A stretch of DNA of 64,000 bases from Streptomyces cylindrosporus (GCF_022698165.1 NZ_JALDAY010000001.1:868001-932000); one strand, 5' to 3'. Shown: positions 19,961 to 28,108, numbered from the stretch's first letter. The notes: generated by a model from the letters alone, not told the origin. Program-made: numbers and translations.

Positions 19961-20531
19961 TCCCGAGCCCGGTGACCGTCGTACCGGCGACCCGGTCGGC
20001 GAAGGAACGGCGGGTGGGGGAGAGCACCGGCAGGGCGTTGAACAGGAAGAGCAGCACCGCCACCGCCCACACCATGACCGACAGCAGGACGTGACGCTCG
20101 ATCAGCAGCACGCAGGCGACGGCGTACACAGCGATGTCGGCGGCCGTGGTGACCAGCGCCCGCACCGCGGCCCGGCGCGGCGCGCTCGGGGTGACCTTGA
20201 GCCCCAGCAGCCCCTTGCCGACGGTGCGGCCGGCGAGGGCGAGGCAGCCCCACTGGTAGAGGAAGGTCGCCACGATCAGGACGCCGAAGGCCTCCTCGAC
20301 GTCGAGCACCGCCTTGTCCCACAGCGAGACGCCGAAGTCCGCCGAGGCGCCGACCACGTCACCGCGCGAGGACAGCAGGTCGAGGCCGCCGCGGGCGGCG
20401 AGTTCGGGCACGTCGGTGACGAGCCCGGCTATCCGGTGGAAGGTGAGCACGGCCAGCCCGGCGGCCAGCGACAGCACCAGCGCGAAGTCGATGAACCAGG
20501 CCACGGCACGACGCAGCTTCGGCACGAACAT
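19920..20531 (-). CDS. RDD-family integral membrane protein
   Basis: The product has about 203 residues from the ATG at 20531. There are three to four hydrophobic segments: AVAWFIDFALVLSLAAGLAVL, VLIVATFLYQWGCLAL, AADIAVYAVACVLLI and VMVWAVAVLLFLFNALPVL. The RDD family landmarks are RRAVAWFID at the first helix and RTVGKGLLGLKV before the third. Proposed roles of RDD proteins include ion exchange, but none is established for this member. A GTG at 20549 is an alternative start. The last 41 bp overlap the GH114-like gene on the opposite strand. Confidence 0.85.
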   Translation of the reverse strand: MFVPKLRRAVAWFIDFALVLSLAAGLAVLTFHRIAGLVTDVPELAARGGLDLLSSRGDVVGASADFGVSLWDKAVLDVEEAFGVLIVATFLYQWGCLALAGRTVGKGLLGLKVTPSAPRRAAVRALVTTAADIAVYAVACVLLIERHVLLSVMVWAVAVLLFLFNALPVLSPTRRSFADRVAGTTVTGLGISTPGATRPVRTS

Positions 20532-20572
20532 CCCCCGATCGCACAACACTTGTCCGTGTACGGCGCACGAGA

Positions 20573-21367
20573 CTAGTGCCCCAGGGACAGCACCACGAGC
20601 GAAACCGTCGCAGCCGTCTCGGCGAGCCCGCCGAACACATCCCCGGTGACCCCGCCGAAGCGGCGCGTGCAGTGCCTCAGGAGCAGCTCGGCGACCCCCA
20701 CGGCCACGACGACCGCGATCGCCGTACGGACGATGTCGTACGACGACACGAGCGCCCCCGCCCCGGCGGCGACCGCGGTCACCGCCACGGCCGCGGCAGC
20801 CGCCCCCCGTACCGGGACCACCCCCGCGACCGCCGCCCCCAGCCCCTCCGGACGCGCGGCCGGCACCCCCTCCCGGGCCGCCAGGGTGAGCGCCAGCCGG
20901 GCCGCGGTCGCCGAGACGACGGCGGCCAGCGCGCCCCGGCCCCAGGAGCCGCCGTACGCCTGGGCCAGCGCGGCCACCTGGGCGAACAGCACGAGGACCA
21001 GGGCGATGACCCCGAACGGCCCGATGTCCGACTGCTTCATGATCCGCAGCGCGTCCTCGGCGGGCTTCCCGCTGCCGAGCCCGTCCGCGGTGTCCGCGAG
21101 GCCGTCCAGGTGCAGCCCCCGGGTCAGTGCGGCGGGCACGGCGACGGAGGCGACGGCGGCGAGCAGCGGGCCCGCGCCGAGCGCGAGCAGCAGCACGCCG
21201 ACCAGGGCGGCCGAGCAGCCGACGACCAGCCCTGCCAGTGGGGCGCAGAGCATGCCGGCGCGGGCCGCGTCCCGGTCCCAGCGGGTCACCTTCACAGGGA
21301 GCGCGGTGAGCGTGCCGAAGGCGAAGCGGAGGCCGTCCGGCCAGGGGGTCTTGGAGGGTTCGGGCAC
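20573..21367 (-). CDS. cobS: Adenosylcobinamide-GDP ribazoletransferase
   Basis: This 264-residue polytopic membrane protein joins adenosylcobinamide-GDP to alpha-ribazole in the last steps of cobalamin assembly. The family motif is visible in LHLDGLADTADGLGSGKPAEDALRIMKQSDIGPFG (about residues 75-110), with the Asp pairs that bind metal and substrate. Six or so hydrophobic helices follow. cobT and the CobU-type gene are 3-6 kb away on the same strand, split by membrane and methyltransferase genes. No cobalamin riboswitch is visible upstream. Start is the GTG at 21367. Confidence 0.93.
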   Translation of the reverse strand: MPEPSKTPWPDGLRFAFGTLTALPVKVTRWDRDAARAGMLCAPLAGLVVGCSAALVGVLLLALGAGPLLAAVASVAVPAALTRGLHLDGLADTADGLGSGKPAEDALRIMKQSDIGPFGVIALVLVLFAQVAALAQAYGGSWGRGALAAVVSATAARLALTLAAREGVPAARPEGLGAAVAGVVPVRGAAAAAVAVTAVAAGAGALVSSYDIVRTAIAVVVAVGVAELLLRHCTRRFGGVTGDVFGGLAETAATVSLVVLSLGH

Positions 21368-21415
21368 CGGCGCAGGTTACCCGGCGGTCGCCAGGGCAGG
21401 GAGGCTCGCCCTGGA

Positions 21416-21421
21416 TAAAGT
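21416..21421 (+). promoter_or_regulatory. -10 element TAAAGT for a probable leaderless transcript
   Basis: TAAAGT (TANNNT) lies 6 nt before the ATG of the HIHH membrane protein. No ribosome-binding site is present between them. Confidence 0.45.
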
Positions 21422-21427
21422 TCGCAC

Positions 21428-22186
21428 ATGGGACATTGGCTGCAGCGCAACATCATCGAGCCCGGCAAGCTGCCGCTGCTCCTCGCCCTCACCGCGTTCG
21501 TGCTGACGTTCTTCATCACCCGGGTCATCACCCGGCTCATCCGGGCCGGCAAGGGGCCCTTCGGCAACGTCAAGGCGGGCGGGCTGCACATCCACCACGT
21601 GGTGCCCGGCGTGATCCTGGCCGTCGTCGGCGGGTTCGGGGCGGTGGCCAGCGGCCGGCACGGGTTCGGCGCGGCGGTCTGCGCGGTGATCTTCGGGATG
21701 GGCGCGGGGCTGGTCCTCGACGAGTTCGCGCTGATCCTGCACCTCGACGACGTCTACTGGACCGAGGAGGGCCGCAAGAGCGTCGAGGTCGTGGTGCTGA
21801 CGGCGGCCCTGGTCGGTCTGATGCTCGCGGGCTTCTCGCCGTTCGGCGTCAACGACATGAGCCAGGAGGAGCTGCAGGACCGCGGCAGCGTCATCTCGAC
21901 GATCGCGATCAACTTCCTCTTCTCCCTCGTCGTCCTGAGCAAGGGCAAGACCCGGATGGCGATCTTCAGCGTGATCGTCCCGCTGGTCGGCCTGATCGGC
22001 ATGATCCGCCTGGCCCGCCCCGCCTCCCCGTGGGCCCGCCGCTTCTACGGCCGCCGCCCGCGCGCCCGCGCCAAGTCCATCCTGCGCGCCTACCACCACG
22101 ACCGCCGCTGGGCCGGCCCCCGCCGCAGGATTCAGGACTGGATCGGCGGAAAGCCCGACCCCACCCCGGTCCTGGAGCGCCGGTGA
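21428..22186 (+). CDS. Conserved integral membrane protein with HIHH and DEFALILHLDD motifs
   Basis: The 252-residue protein has about six predicted membrane segments. Two conserved-looking polar motifs stand out. GGLHIHHVVPG (about residues 53-63) has three histidines at the start of a helix, and GLVLDEFALILHLDDVYW (about 95-112) has four acidic residues and a His. Such His/Asp clustering inside a membrane protein suggests metal binding or catalysis, but I do not recognise an assigned family. The Arg-rich C-terminal tail (residues about 200-252) is cytosolic. The last 55 bp overlap the rhomboid-like gene on the other strand. The gene is divergent from cobS. Confidence 0.8.
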   Translation: MGHWLQRNIIEPGKLPLLLALTAFVLTFFITRVITRLIRAGKGPFGNVKAGGLHIHHVVPGVILAVVGGFGAVASGRHGFGAAVCAVIFGMGAGLVLDEFALILHLDDVYWTEEGRKSVEVVVLTAALVGLMLAGFSPFGVNDMSQEELQDRGSVISTIAINFLFSLVVLSKGKTRMAIFSVIVPLVGLIGMIRLARPASPWARRFYGRRPRARAKSILRAYHHDRRWAGPRRRIQDWIGGKPDPTPVLERR

Positions 22187-22830
22187 CGGCGGCGCAGTGC
22201 CGACAGCCCGATCAGCGCCACCACCGCCACGATCGCCGCCAGATGCTCCTTGCCGGCGAGGTTTCCCTTCAGCATCACCTCGACCACCATCGCCGCCGCC
22301 ACCGCGCCCGCCGTGACATGGGCGCCGTACCGCCAGCCGACGAAGACGGCGAGGCCCACCACGGCCGCCGAGGGGCCGGTGTCGACGACCAGGGCGTCCG
22401 AGGAGGGCAGGCCGAAGGGGTTGTCGAAGCCGAGCCAGATGCCCAGGCGCGCGTACAGCGTCCCGGCGAGGGTGGCGGTGTACGCGATGACCAGGGTGCG
22501 CCACTGGCCGAGACAGATCTCCGCGACGCCGAACACGAACAGGATCTGCGCGAGCGCACCCCACACCGGCAGATCGGGCGCGGGCACGAACAGCGACACC
22601 GGAGTGCGCAGCAGGGCCAGCCACAGCGGATCCTCGGCCCGCACCCCGCCCACCTCCTGCACGAACCGGTAGCCCCACGACTGGTTCTGCACGAGCTGTA
22701 TGGCCGCCGTCAGCGCCACCGCCCCGAGCGTCATCGGGACCGCCCGCCACCGCCGCTTGACCAGCGGCTCGCGCACCGTGACGTACAGGAGCCCCCATTC
22801 GGCACGGGCCCAGCGGGCGAGGGTGTTCAT
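22132..22830 (-). CDS. Rhomboid-like integral membrane protein
   Basis: The 232-residue protein has about six hydrophobic helices (AVPMTLGAVALTAAIQLV, GALAQILFVFGVAEICL, LVIAYTATLAGTLYARLGIWL, SAAVVGLAVFVG, VTAGAVAAAMVVE, LAAIVAVVALIGL). The segment DTGPSAAVVG resembles the GxSx active-site strand of rhomboids, and AHVTAG follows. The serine-histidine spacing is shorter than in true rhomboids, so protease activity is doubtful. The ATG lies 10 bp after the MprF-like stop codon, so the two form an operon. Its 3' end overlaps the HIHH membrane gene. Confidence 0.8.
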   Translation of the reverse strand: MNTLARWARAEWGLLYVTVREPLVKRRWRAVPMTLGAVALTAAIQLVQNQSWGYRFVQEVGGVRAEDPLWLALLRTPVSLFVPAPDLPVWGALAQILFVFGVAEICLGQWRTLVIAYTATLAGTLYARLGIWLGFDNPFGLPSSDALVVDTGPSAAVVGLAVFVGWRYGAHVTAGAVAAAMVVEVMLKGNLAGKEHLAAIVAVVALIGLSALRRRHRRSRTGVGSGFPPIQS

Positions 22831-22840
22831 GCGGTGGTCC

Positions 22841-24577
22841 TCAGCGGTGCGTCTCGAGGTGCTTACGGTGCATCCACTTGGGCAGCCCCGGCGCCTCCAG
22901 GAAGCCTTCCGCCCGGGCGGAGGCGATACCGATGCGCGGCAGGTCCGCGCTCTTCTCGAAGAGCAGGAACCGCGGCTCCCAGATGGGCCGGTACTTCGCG
23001 TTGGCGCGGTACAGCGACTCGATCTGCCACCAGCGCGAGAAGAAGCTGAGCAGTGAGCGCCACAGCCGCAGCACCGGCCCGGCACCGAGCCGCGCCCCGC
23101 GTTCGAAGACCGAGCGGAACATGGCGAAGTTGAGCGAGACCTGGGTGATCCCGATCTCCCCGGCGCGGCGCAGGAGTTCGAGCACCATGAACTCCATCAG
23201 CCCGTTGTCGGAGTCCCGGTCGCGCCGCATGAGGTCGAGGGAGAGTCCGTGCGGCCCCCAGGGCACGAAGGACAGCACCGCCTTCAACTCGCCCTGCCCG
23301 TCGGAGCATTCGAGCATCACGCACTGCCCGTCCTCGGGATCCCCGAGCCGCCCGAGCGCCATGCTGAACCCGCGCTCGGTGGCCCCGTCCCGCCAGTCGT
23401 CCGCCCGCTTCAGCAGATACGTCATCTCGTCCGCCGGGATGTCCTCGTGCCGCCGGATCCGTACCGTGTACCCGGCCCGCTTCACCCGGTTGTAGGCCTG
23501 CCGCACGGTCCGCATGGCCCGCCCCTCCAGGGTGAACTCGGCGACCTCCACCAGCGCCTCGTCACCGAGCTCCAGCGCGTCAAGCCCGTGCCGCGCGTAC
23601 ACGGTCCCGGCCTCCTCGCTCGCGCCCATCACCGCCGGGATCCAGCCGTGCGCCCGCGCCTCGGCGAGCCACGGGTCGATGGCGCCGGGCCAGGCCTCCG
23701 GGTCGCCGATGGGGTCACCGGAGGCCAGCGAGACACCGCCCACCACCCGGTAGGCGACGGCCGCTTTCCCGGTCGGCGACCACACGACGCTCTTCTCCCG
23801 GCGCAGCGAGAAGTAGCCCAGCGAGTCCCGCTCGCCGTGCTTGTCGAGCAGCACCCGCAGCCGCTTCGCGTCGTCCTCGGTGATCGGGTCGACGGCACGC
23901 CGGGAGCGGAAGGCGGCGTAGAAGACGGCCAGCACCAGCACGGTGCTGAGCGCGTTGATGCCGACGTTCACCCAGTTCGGCACGTCGACGCCGGGGAAGC
24001 GGGACTCGTCCACGGCGACCGACACCAGCCGGAAGGTGCCGTAGCGCCAGCGCTCCGGGAACGTCGAACTCGCCGCGTCCGGCGCCTGGTTGGTGACCGT
24101 CACCAGGAGGCCGGCCAGCACGGAGGCGACGAGCGTGCCGCCGACCGCGACGGCCGCGGCGAGCTTCGGGTTGGAGCGGTCGCCCTTGGCGTAGAACTCC
24201 TTGCGGCCGACCAGCAGCGCGACCACGAAGGCGGCGGTGAGGGCGAGGGAGATCCAGTTCTGGGCGTACTGGCGGATCTCCGGGAAGCTCAGCGCGAAGC
24301 CGAACAGGGCGAGGAAGGGGCCGGCCAGCGCGAGGTTGAGGATCCATGCGGCGCGTTTGCGGCGCCGCATGGTGATGGCGAGGAACGCGGTGAAGACACC
24401 GGAGGCGAAGCCGGCGGTCAGCAGGTACGGCGTGAAGAAGTTCTCCTGGTTGTGCCGCCGCACGTCCTGCCCCAGGGAGACCCACACCGCACTGAGGAAG
24501 TTGACGAACGCGACGGCCCGCAGGTACCAGACGGCAAACGCGGCGGCCCGCCGCGAGGCATTTCGGGCATCTCCCAT
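22841..24577 (-). CDS. MprF/LPG-synthase-like phosphatidylglycerol aminoacyltransferase (DUF2156)
   Basis: The 578-residue protein has five to six N-terminal membrane helices (residues 1-230) and a C-terminal DUF2156 domain with tandem GNAT folds. Visible landmarks are GYFSLRREKSVVWSP, VSLASGDPIGDPEAW, RMRTVRQAYNR-like basic helix and GLMEFMVLELLRRAGEIGI. MprF-type enzymes transfer Lys or Ala from tRNA to phosphatidylglycerol, which lowers surface charge and gives peptide resistance. The membrane part is shorter than the 14-helix flippase of staphylococcal MprF. It is followed by the rhomboid-like gene 10 bp on. Upstream, TATGAT lies 8 nt before the ATG. Confidence 0.88.
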   Translation of the reverse strand: MGDARNASRRAAAFAVWYLRAVAFVNFLSAVWVSLGQDVRRHNQENFFTPYLLTAGFASGVFTAFLAITMRRRKRAAWILNLALAGPFLALFGFALSFPEIRQYAQNWISLALTAAFVVALLVGRKEFYAKGDRSNPKLAAAVAVGGTLVASVLAGLLVTVTNQAPDAASSTFPERWRYGTFRLVSVAVDESRFPGVDVPNWVNVGINALSTVLVLAVFYAAFRSRRAVDPITEDDAKRLRVLLDKHGERDSLGYFSLRREKSVVWSPTGKAAVAYRVVGGVSLASGDPIGDPEAWPGAIDPWLAEARAHGWIPAVMGASEEAGTVYARHGLDALELGDEALVEVAEFTLEGRAMRTVRQAYNRVKRAGYTVRIRRHEDIPADEMTYLLKRADDWRDGATERGFSMALGRLGDPEDGQCVMLECSDGQGELKAVLSFVPWGPHGLSLDLMRRDRDSDNGLMEFMVLELLRRAGEIGITQVSLNFAMFRSVFERGARLGAGPVLRLWRSLLSFFSRWWQIESLYRANAKYRPIWEPRFLLFEKSADLPRIGIASARAEGFLEAPGLPKWMHRKHLETHR

Positions 24578-24585
24578 GAGAGAGG

Positions 24586-24591
24586 ATCATA
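24586..24591 (-). promoter_or_regulatory. -10 element TATGAT before the MprF-like gene
   Basis: TATGAT on the minus strand is a near-consensus -10 box that ends 8 nt before the ATG. The mRNA would have almost no leader. No Shine-Dalgarno sequence is visible. Confidence 0.45.
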
Positions 24592-24747
24592 TGGGCGACG
24601 CCCCGGCGAACCCCACCATCTTTGGTCTGCCATGCTGACAACTTTCGGCTCGGTTCTCCGGCTCGCCACCTCTCTCCGCACCCTTCTCCGCCGTAACGGC
24701 GCCCGGCCCCGGCGGCGCGTCCCGGCGGTGCCGAGGCCGCCCGGGCC

Positions 24748-25824
24748 CTACTCCTCCTTCTCCGGCTCTCCTTCGACCGTCGGCTTCTCGGGCAGCTCCG
24801 CCGCCAGTGCCGCCGCGGCCTGCACCAGGGGCAGCGCCAGCAGTGCCCCGGCGCCCTCGCCCACCGTCACCCCGTGCGACAGCAGCGGCTCCAGGGCCAT
24901 CCGGTCCAGCGCCTTCGCCTGCCCCGGCTCCCCGCTGTCGTGCGCCGCCAGCCACCAGTCCGGTGCCCGGAACGCGACCCGCTGCGCCACCAGCGCGCAC
25001 GCGGCCGCCACGACCCCGTCGAGGATCACCGGCGTCTTCCGCACCGCGCTCTGCAGCAGAAAGCCCGTCATCGCCGCGAGGTCGGCCCCGCCCACGGTCG
25101 CCAGCAACTGCAACTGGTCCCCGAGCACCGGCCGCGCCCGCCGCAGCGCGTCCCGGATCGCCGCGCACTTGCGCATCCACGCCAGGTCGTCGATCGCGAG
25201 CCCGCCCCGCCCGGTCACCACCGACGCGTCGGTCCCGCACAGCGCGGCCACCAGCACCCCGGCCGCCGTCGTCCCGCCCACGCTGACATCGCCGAGCACC
25301 ACCACATCGGTCCCGGCGTCGGCCTCCTCGTCGGCCACCGCGACCCCGGCCCGGAACGCCGCCTCGGCCTCCTCGGCCGTCAGCGCGTCCTCGACGTCGA
25401 TACGGCCGCTGCCGCGCCGCACCCGGTGCCGTACCACCTCGTCGGGAAGCGAGTCCGGGTCGCAGTCCAGGGCCAGGTCGACGATCCGCACCGGCACGCC
25501 GAGCCGGCGGGCCAGCACGGAGACCGGCCGGCCGCCCTCCAGGATCTCCCGCACGAGCTCGCCGGCGCTGCCCGCGGGCCGTGCCGAGACGCCCAGTTCG
25601 GCGACGCCGTGGTCGCCGGCGAAGAGCACCACCCGGGGCTGTTCGATCGGCCGTACCGGCACCGAGGCCTGTGCCGCGGACAGCCACTCACCCAGGTCGT
25701 CGAGGCGGCCCAGGGATCCGGGCGGCACGATCTGACGTTCCCGGCGCGCCTCCGCGTCGCGGCGGACCCCGCCGTCGGGGCGCTCGATCAGATCGGTGAA
25801 GTCGTCGAGATTAAGCGAGCTCAT
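24748..25824 (-). CDS. cobT: Nicotinate-nucleotide-dimethylbenzimidazole phosphoribosyltransferase
   Basis: The 358-residue CobT makes alpha-ribazole phosphate from dimethylbenzimidazole and nicotinate mononucleotide for the lower ligand of cobalamin. Family motifs are PPGSLGRLDDL near the N-terminus, the FAGDHGVAELGVSA phosphate region, GDVSVGGTTAA, TGRGGLAIDD, and the C-terminal catalytic Glu in VTVGEGAGA. The C-terminal ten residues are acidic. It lies between the MprF-like gene and the methyltransferase-like gene and shares strand with cobS and the CobU fusion. Confidence 0.94.
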   Translation of the reverse strand: MSSLNLDDFTDLIERPDGGVRRDAEARRERQIVPPGSLGRLDDLGEWLSAAQASVPVRPIEQPRVVLFAGDHGVAELGVSARPAGSAGELVREILEGGRPVSVLARRLGVPVRIVDLALDCDPDSLPDEVVRHRVRRGSGRIDVEDALTAEEAEAAFRAGVAVADEEADAGTDVVVLGDVSVGGTTAAGVLVAALCGTDASVVTGRGGLAIDDLAWMRKCAAIRDALRRARPVLGDQLQLLATVGGADLAAMTGFLLQSAVRKTPVILDGVVAAACALVAQRVAFRAPDWWLAAHDSGEPGQAKALDRMALEPLLSHGVTVGEGAGALLALPLVQAAAALAAELPEKPTVEGEPEKEE

Positions 25825-25962
25825 TCGCCGAACAGTACCGGCACCGGTCGAACGTCATCGCGCCACATCGCCACCACGCGCCTCCGACGTCGTTGCCCCC
25901 AAGATCGAGATCCCATACTTTCCGTTTTGCAGTGGATTGTCCTATGCCCCCGGGAGCCGTCC

Positions 25963-26505
25963 ATGAACGCCATGAACTCCGTGAACCGTCTGCGCACCCG
26001 CGTCCGCGACCTCGACCGGCAACGCCGCCACCGCTCAACGGCCCGCGCGGTCCTCAGAGTTCTCCCCGAGCCGGAGAGCTGGCTCGACATCGGAACGGGC
26101 GAGGCGCACTTCCCGGAGACCGCCCGCGAGTTCTTCCCGTACACGTCCTTCGACGGCGTCGACGCCACCACGCGTGTGACCTGGGCCCGCGAGGCCGACC
26201 GCGTCGAGGAGGCCTACGTCGGCACCCTCACCGACCCGCCCCTCGCGAGGGCCCTGCGCGCCCGCTACGACGTCGTCACCCTCCTGCGCCCCCCGTCCAC
26301 CCCCGAGGAACTCCACGCGGCCGTGGCGGCCCTCCGCCCGACCGGCATCCTCGTGCTGGAGTTCCCCCAGTCCCACGCGGCCGGCCTGCGCACCGAACTC
26401 GACGCCCAGCCCTGCACGGTCCTCACCACGACCCGCCTGGTCCTCGACCGCTTCGCCACCAACACCCACCGCGTCGTGGCCCGCCGGGACCCCTCACCCT
26501 CGTAG
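25963..26505 (+). CDS. Small class I SAM-methyltransferase-like protein
   Basis: The 180-residue product starts at an ATG with GGAG 6 nt upstream. It has a SAM-binding fold start: ESWLDIGTGEAHFPETAREFFP (motif I, around residues 40-58), FDGVDATTRV (motif II) and VVTLLRPPSTPEELHAAVAALRPTG (motif IV-V region). The usual acidic catalytic motif is replaced by LLRPPSTP, so it may bind SAM without a standard acceptor site. No substrate can be named. The last 12 bp overlap the CobU fusion gene on the other strand. It interrupts the cob genes on the opposite strand. Confidence 0.75.
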   Translation: MNAMNSVNRLRTRVRDLDRQRRHRSTARAVLRVLPEPESWLDIGTGEAHFPETAREFFPYTSFDGVDATTRVTWAREADRVEEAYVGTLTDPPLARALRARYDVVTLLRPPSTPEELHAAVAALRPTGILVLEFPQSHAAGLRTELDAQPCTVLTTTRLVLDRFATNTHRVVARRDPSPS

Positions 26506-27702
26506 CACCAGAGCCTGTCCCGCCACCACCAGCACCACCTGCTCGCACTCGCCCGCGAACGCCGCGTTCAGCCGCCCGAGTTCGTCCCGGTACCGCCGCC
26601 CGGAGGCCGTGGCCGGCACGATGCCCGACCCCACCTCGTTCGACACGGCGACCACGGTCCGCCGGCTCGCGCGCACCGCCTCCGTCAGCTCCCGCACCCG
26701 CTCCCGCAGGGCCCGTTCACCGCCGTCCGCCCACACCGCGTCGTCCCACGCCCCGACGGAGTCCATCACGTCCGTCAGCCACAGCGAGAGACAGTCGACC
26801 AGCAGCGGCGCCCCGTCCCCGGCCAGCAGCGGCACGAGGTCGCAGGTCTCCGTCGTACGCCAGGAACCCGGCCGCCGCTCCCGGTGCGCGGCCACCCGCG
26901 CCGCCCACTCGGTGTCGCCGCCGCGCTGCCCGCCGGTCGCCACGTACAGCACGTCCGGGAAGGCCTCCAGGCGCCGCTCGGCCTCCACCGACTTGCCCGA
27001 GCGCGCCCCGCCCAGCACCAGCGTCCGCCGCGGCACATCGGGCACGTCCTCGTACACGCCCACGGTCAGCGTCGCCCCGTCCGGCACGGCCCGCGCCCCG
27101 GCCGCCGCGAGCCGCCGCCGCAACTCGGCACCTGGGGGCACATCATGATCCAGATGTACGGCGACCACGTCGGTGGTCGGCCCCAACGCGCCCACCGCCC
27201 GCAGCTTCGCGAGCGCGTCCGGCCGCCCCACGACATCGACGAGCACCATGTCGTACGACTCCACGGCCCCGTTGCCGTTCTCCAGCCCGGCGGGCGCGGC
27301 ACCCGGCGGCAGATACAGCAGCCGCTGCCCGTTCGGCCCGGTCACCGCGTACCCCGTGCCCGGCGCGTCCATCGCCACCGCCCGCACCCGATGGCCCGTC
27401 AACAGCGCCAGCTCCCGCCCGTCCGGCACCCGCCCCGGCTGCGGCAGCCCGGCCGGCACCTCCACGGCCGGCCCGTCGTGCGGATGCGACAGCAGCACTT
27501 GCCGTACTCCAGCCAGCGAATGCCCGGCCCGAGCGGCGGCGAAGGCGGCACCGGGCGTCAGATCGAGCAACAGCGTCCCGTCCACGAGCAGCGCGGTAGC
27601 GGCCCGCGCGTCCTGACCGAGAGCAACCGCACAAGCAGCGCAGGGACAGCCGGGGCGGGGGAGCCCCACGGGAGCACCGGTACCGAGCAAAGTCACGTCC
27701 AC
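26494..27702 (-). CDS. cobU: Fusion: degenerate metallo-beta-lactamase-like domain plus adenosylcobinamide kinase/guanylyltransferase (CobU/CobP)
   Basis: The protein has 402 residues, more than twice the normal 180-200 of CobU. Residues about 225-402 are CobU: P-loop LVLGGARSGKSVEAE, DVLYVATGG, RAAHRERRP-like, TCDLVPLL, LLVDCLSLWL, and VSNEVGSGIVP. They phosphorylate adenosylcobinamide and attach GMP. Residues 1-210 resemble a metallo-beta-lactamase fold of the PhnP kind: LLGTGAPVGLPRPGCPCAAC, LLVDGTLLLDL, VLLSHPHDGPAV and VAVHLDHD. The HxHxDH site is reduced to HPHDG, so hydrolase activity may be lost. A dispersed repeat lies upstream of the start. Confidence 0.88.
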   Translation of the reverse strand: MDVTLLGTGAPVGLPRPGCPCAACAVALGQDARAATALLVDGTLLLDLTPGAAFAAARAGHSLAGVRQVLLSHPHDGPAVEVPAGLPQPGRVPDGRELALLTGHRVRAVAMDAPGTGYAVTGPNGQRLLYLPPGAAPAGLENGNGAVESYDMVLVDVVGRPDALAKLRAVGALGPTTDVVAVHLDHDVPPGAELRRRLAAAGARAVPDGATLTVGVYEDVPDVPRRTLVLGGARSGKSVEAERRLEAFPDVLYVATGGQRGGDTEWAARVAAHRERRPGSWRTTETCDLVPLLAGDGAPLLVDCLSLWLTDVMDSVGAWDDAVWADGGERALRERVRELTEAVRASRRTVVAVSNEVGSGIVPATASGRRYRDELGRLNAAFAGECEQVVLVVAGQALVLRG

Positions 27703-27756
27703 AGAAATGATTTTCGCCGCTCACCTCTACTCTTGCGTCACGGGATACGCCCTTAA

Positions 27757-27786
27757 GGGGCGCGGGGAACTGCGCGATCAGCCCCC
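27757..27786. repeat. Dispersed Streptomyces intergenic repeat, copy 1
   Basis: GGCGCGGGGAACTGCGCG with flanking GG and a pyrimidine-rich tail is shared with the copy at 42377, over about 28 bp with few differences. From memory, this element is very common between genes in Streptomyces genomes. It has a short inverted repeat (CGCG...CGCG) and lies 55 bp upstream of the CobU fusion start. Confidence 0.7.
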
Positions 27787-27851
27787 ACCGACCGGTAGGC
27801 GATCAACTACCGTAGGTTGCTCACCAGGTGGCTCAACCCAGCGGAGGCGAC

Positions 27852-28064
27852 ATGGCGGCATGGACGTGGCGATTCGAGAAGGCCGACGGCGGGGAGGTCC
27901 AGCCCGCGGTGCAGCCCGAGGAGTTCACCACGCAGGGCGACGCCGAGTCGTGGATCGGGGAGCACTGGAAGGCCCTGCTCGAAGGCGGCGCCGAGCAGGT
28001 GCGGCTGTTCGAGGACACCGCGGAGATCTACGGGCCGATGAGCCTGCGCTCCGCCGAGGCGTAG
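27852..28064 (+). CDS. Conserved small acidic protein of unknown function
   Basis: The 70-residue product starts at an ATG with GGAGGCGAC directly upstream; a GTG at 27828 has no such site. The sequence begins MAAWTWRFEKADGGEVQP and contains GDAESWIGEHWKALLEGGAEQV and LFEDTAEIYGPMSL, which looks like one small alpha/beta domain. It is acidic, has no signal peptide and is probably cytosolic. No function is known to me. It converges with the HtrA gene across a terminator. Confidence 0.82.
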   Translation: MAAWTWRFEKADGGEVQPAVQPEEFTTQGDAESWIGEHWKALLEGGAEQVRLFEDTAEIYGPMSLRSAEA

Positions 28065-28073
28065 TCCGCGACG

Positions 28074-28103
28074 GGGGCGGCCCACCGGCTCGCAGGCCGC
28101 CCC
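28074..28103. terminator. Bidirectional terminator between the small protein gene and htrA-like gene
   Basis: GGGGCGGCC (28074-28082) pairs with GGCCGCCCC (28095-28103) around a 12-nt loop. It lies between two convergent stop codons. Confidence 0.75.
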
Positions 28104-28108
28104 TGCCC

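Noticed and set aside
21368..21427. Cobalamin riboswitch upstream of cobS
   Set aside because: The gap is only 60 bp and no B12-box is seen; none is visible upstream of cobT or the CobU fusion either.
22132..22830. Active rhomboid protease call
   Set aside because: The GPSA serine and the following His are too close for a normal rhomboid dyad; kept as rhomboid-like only.
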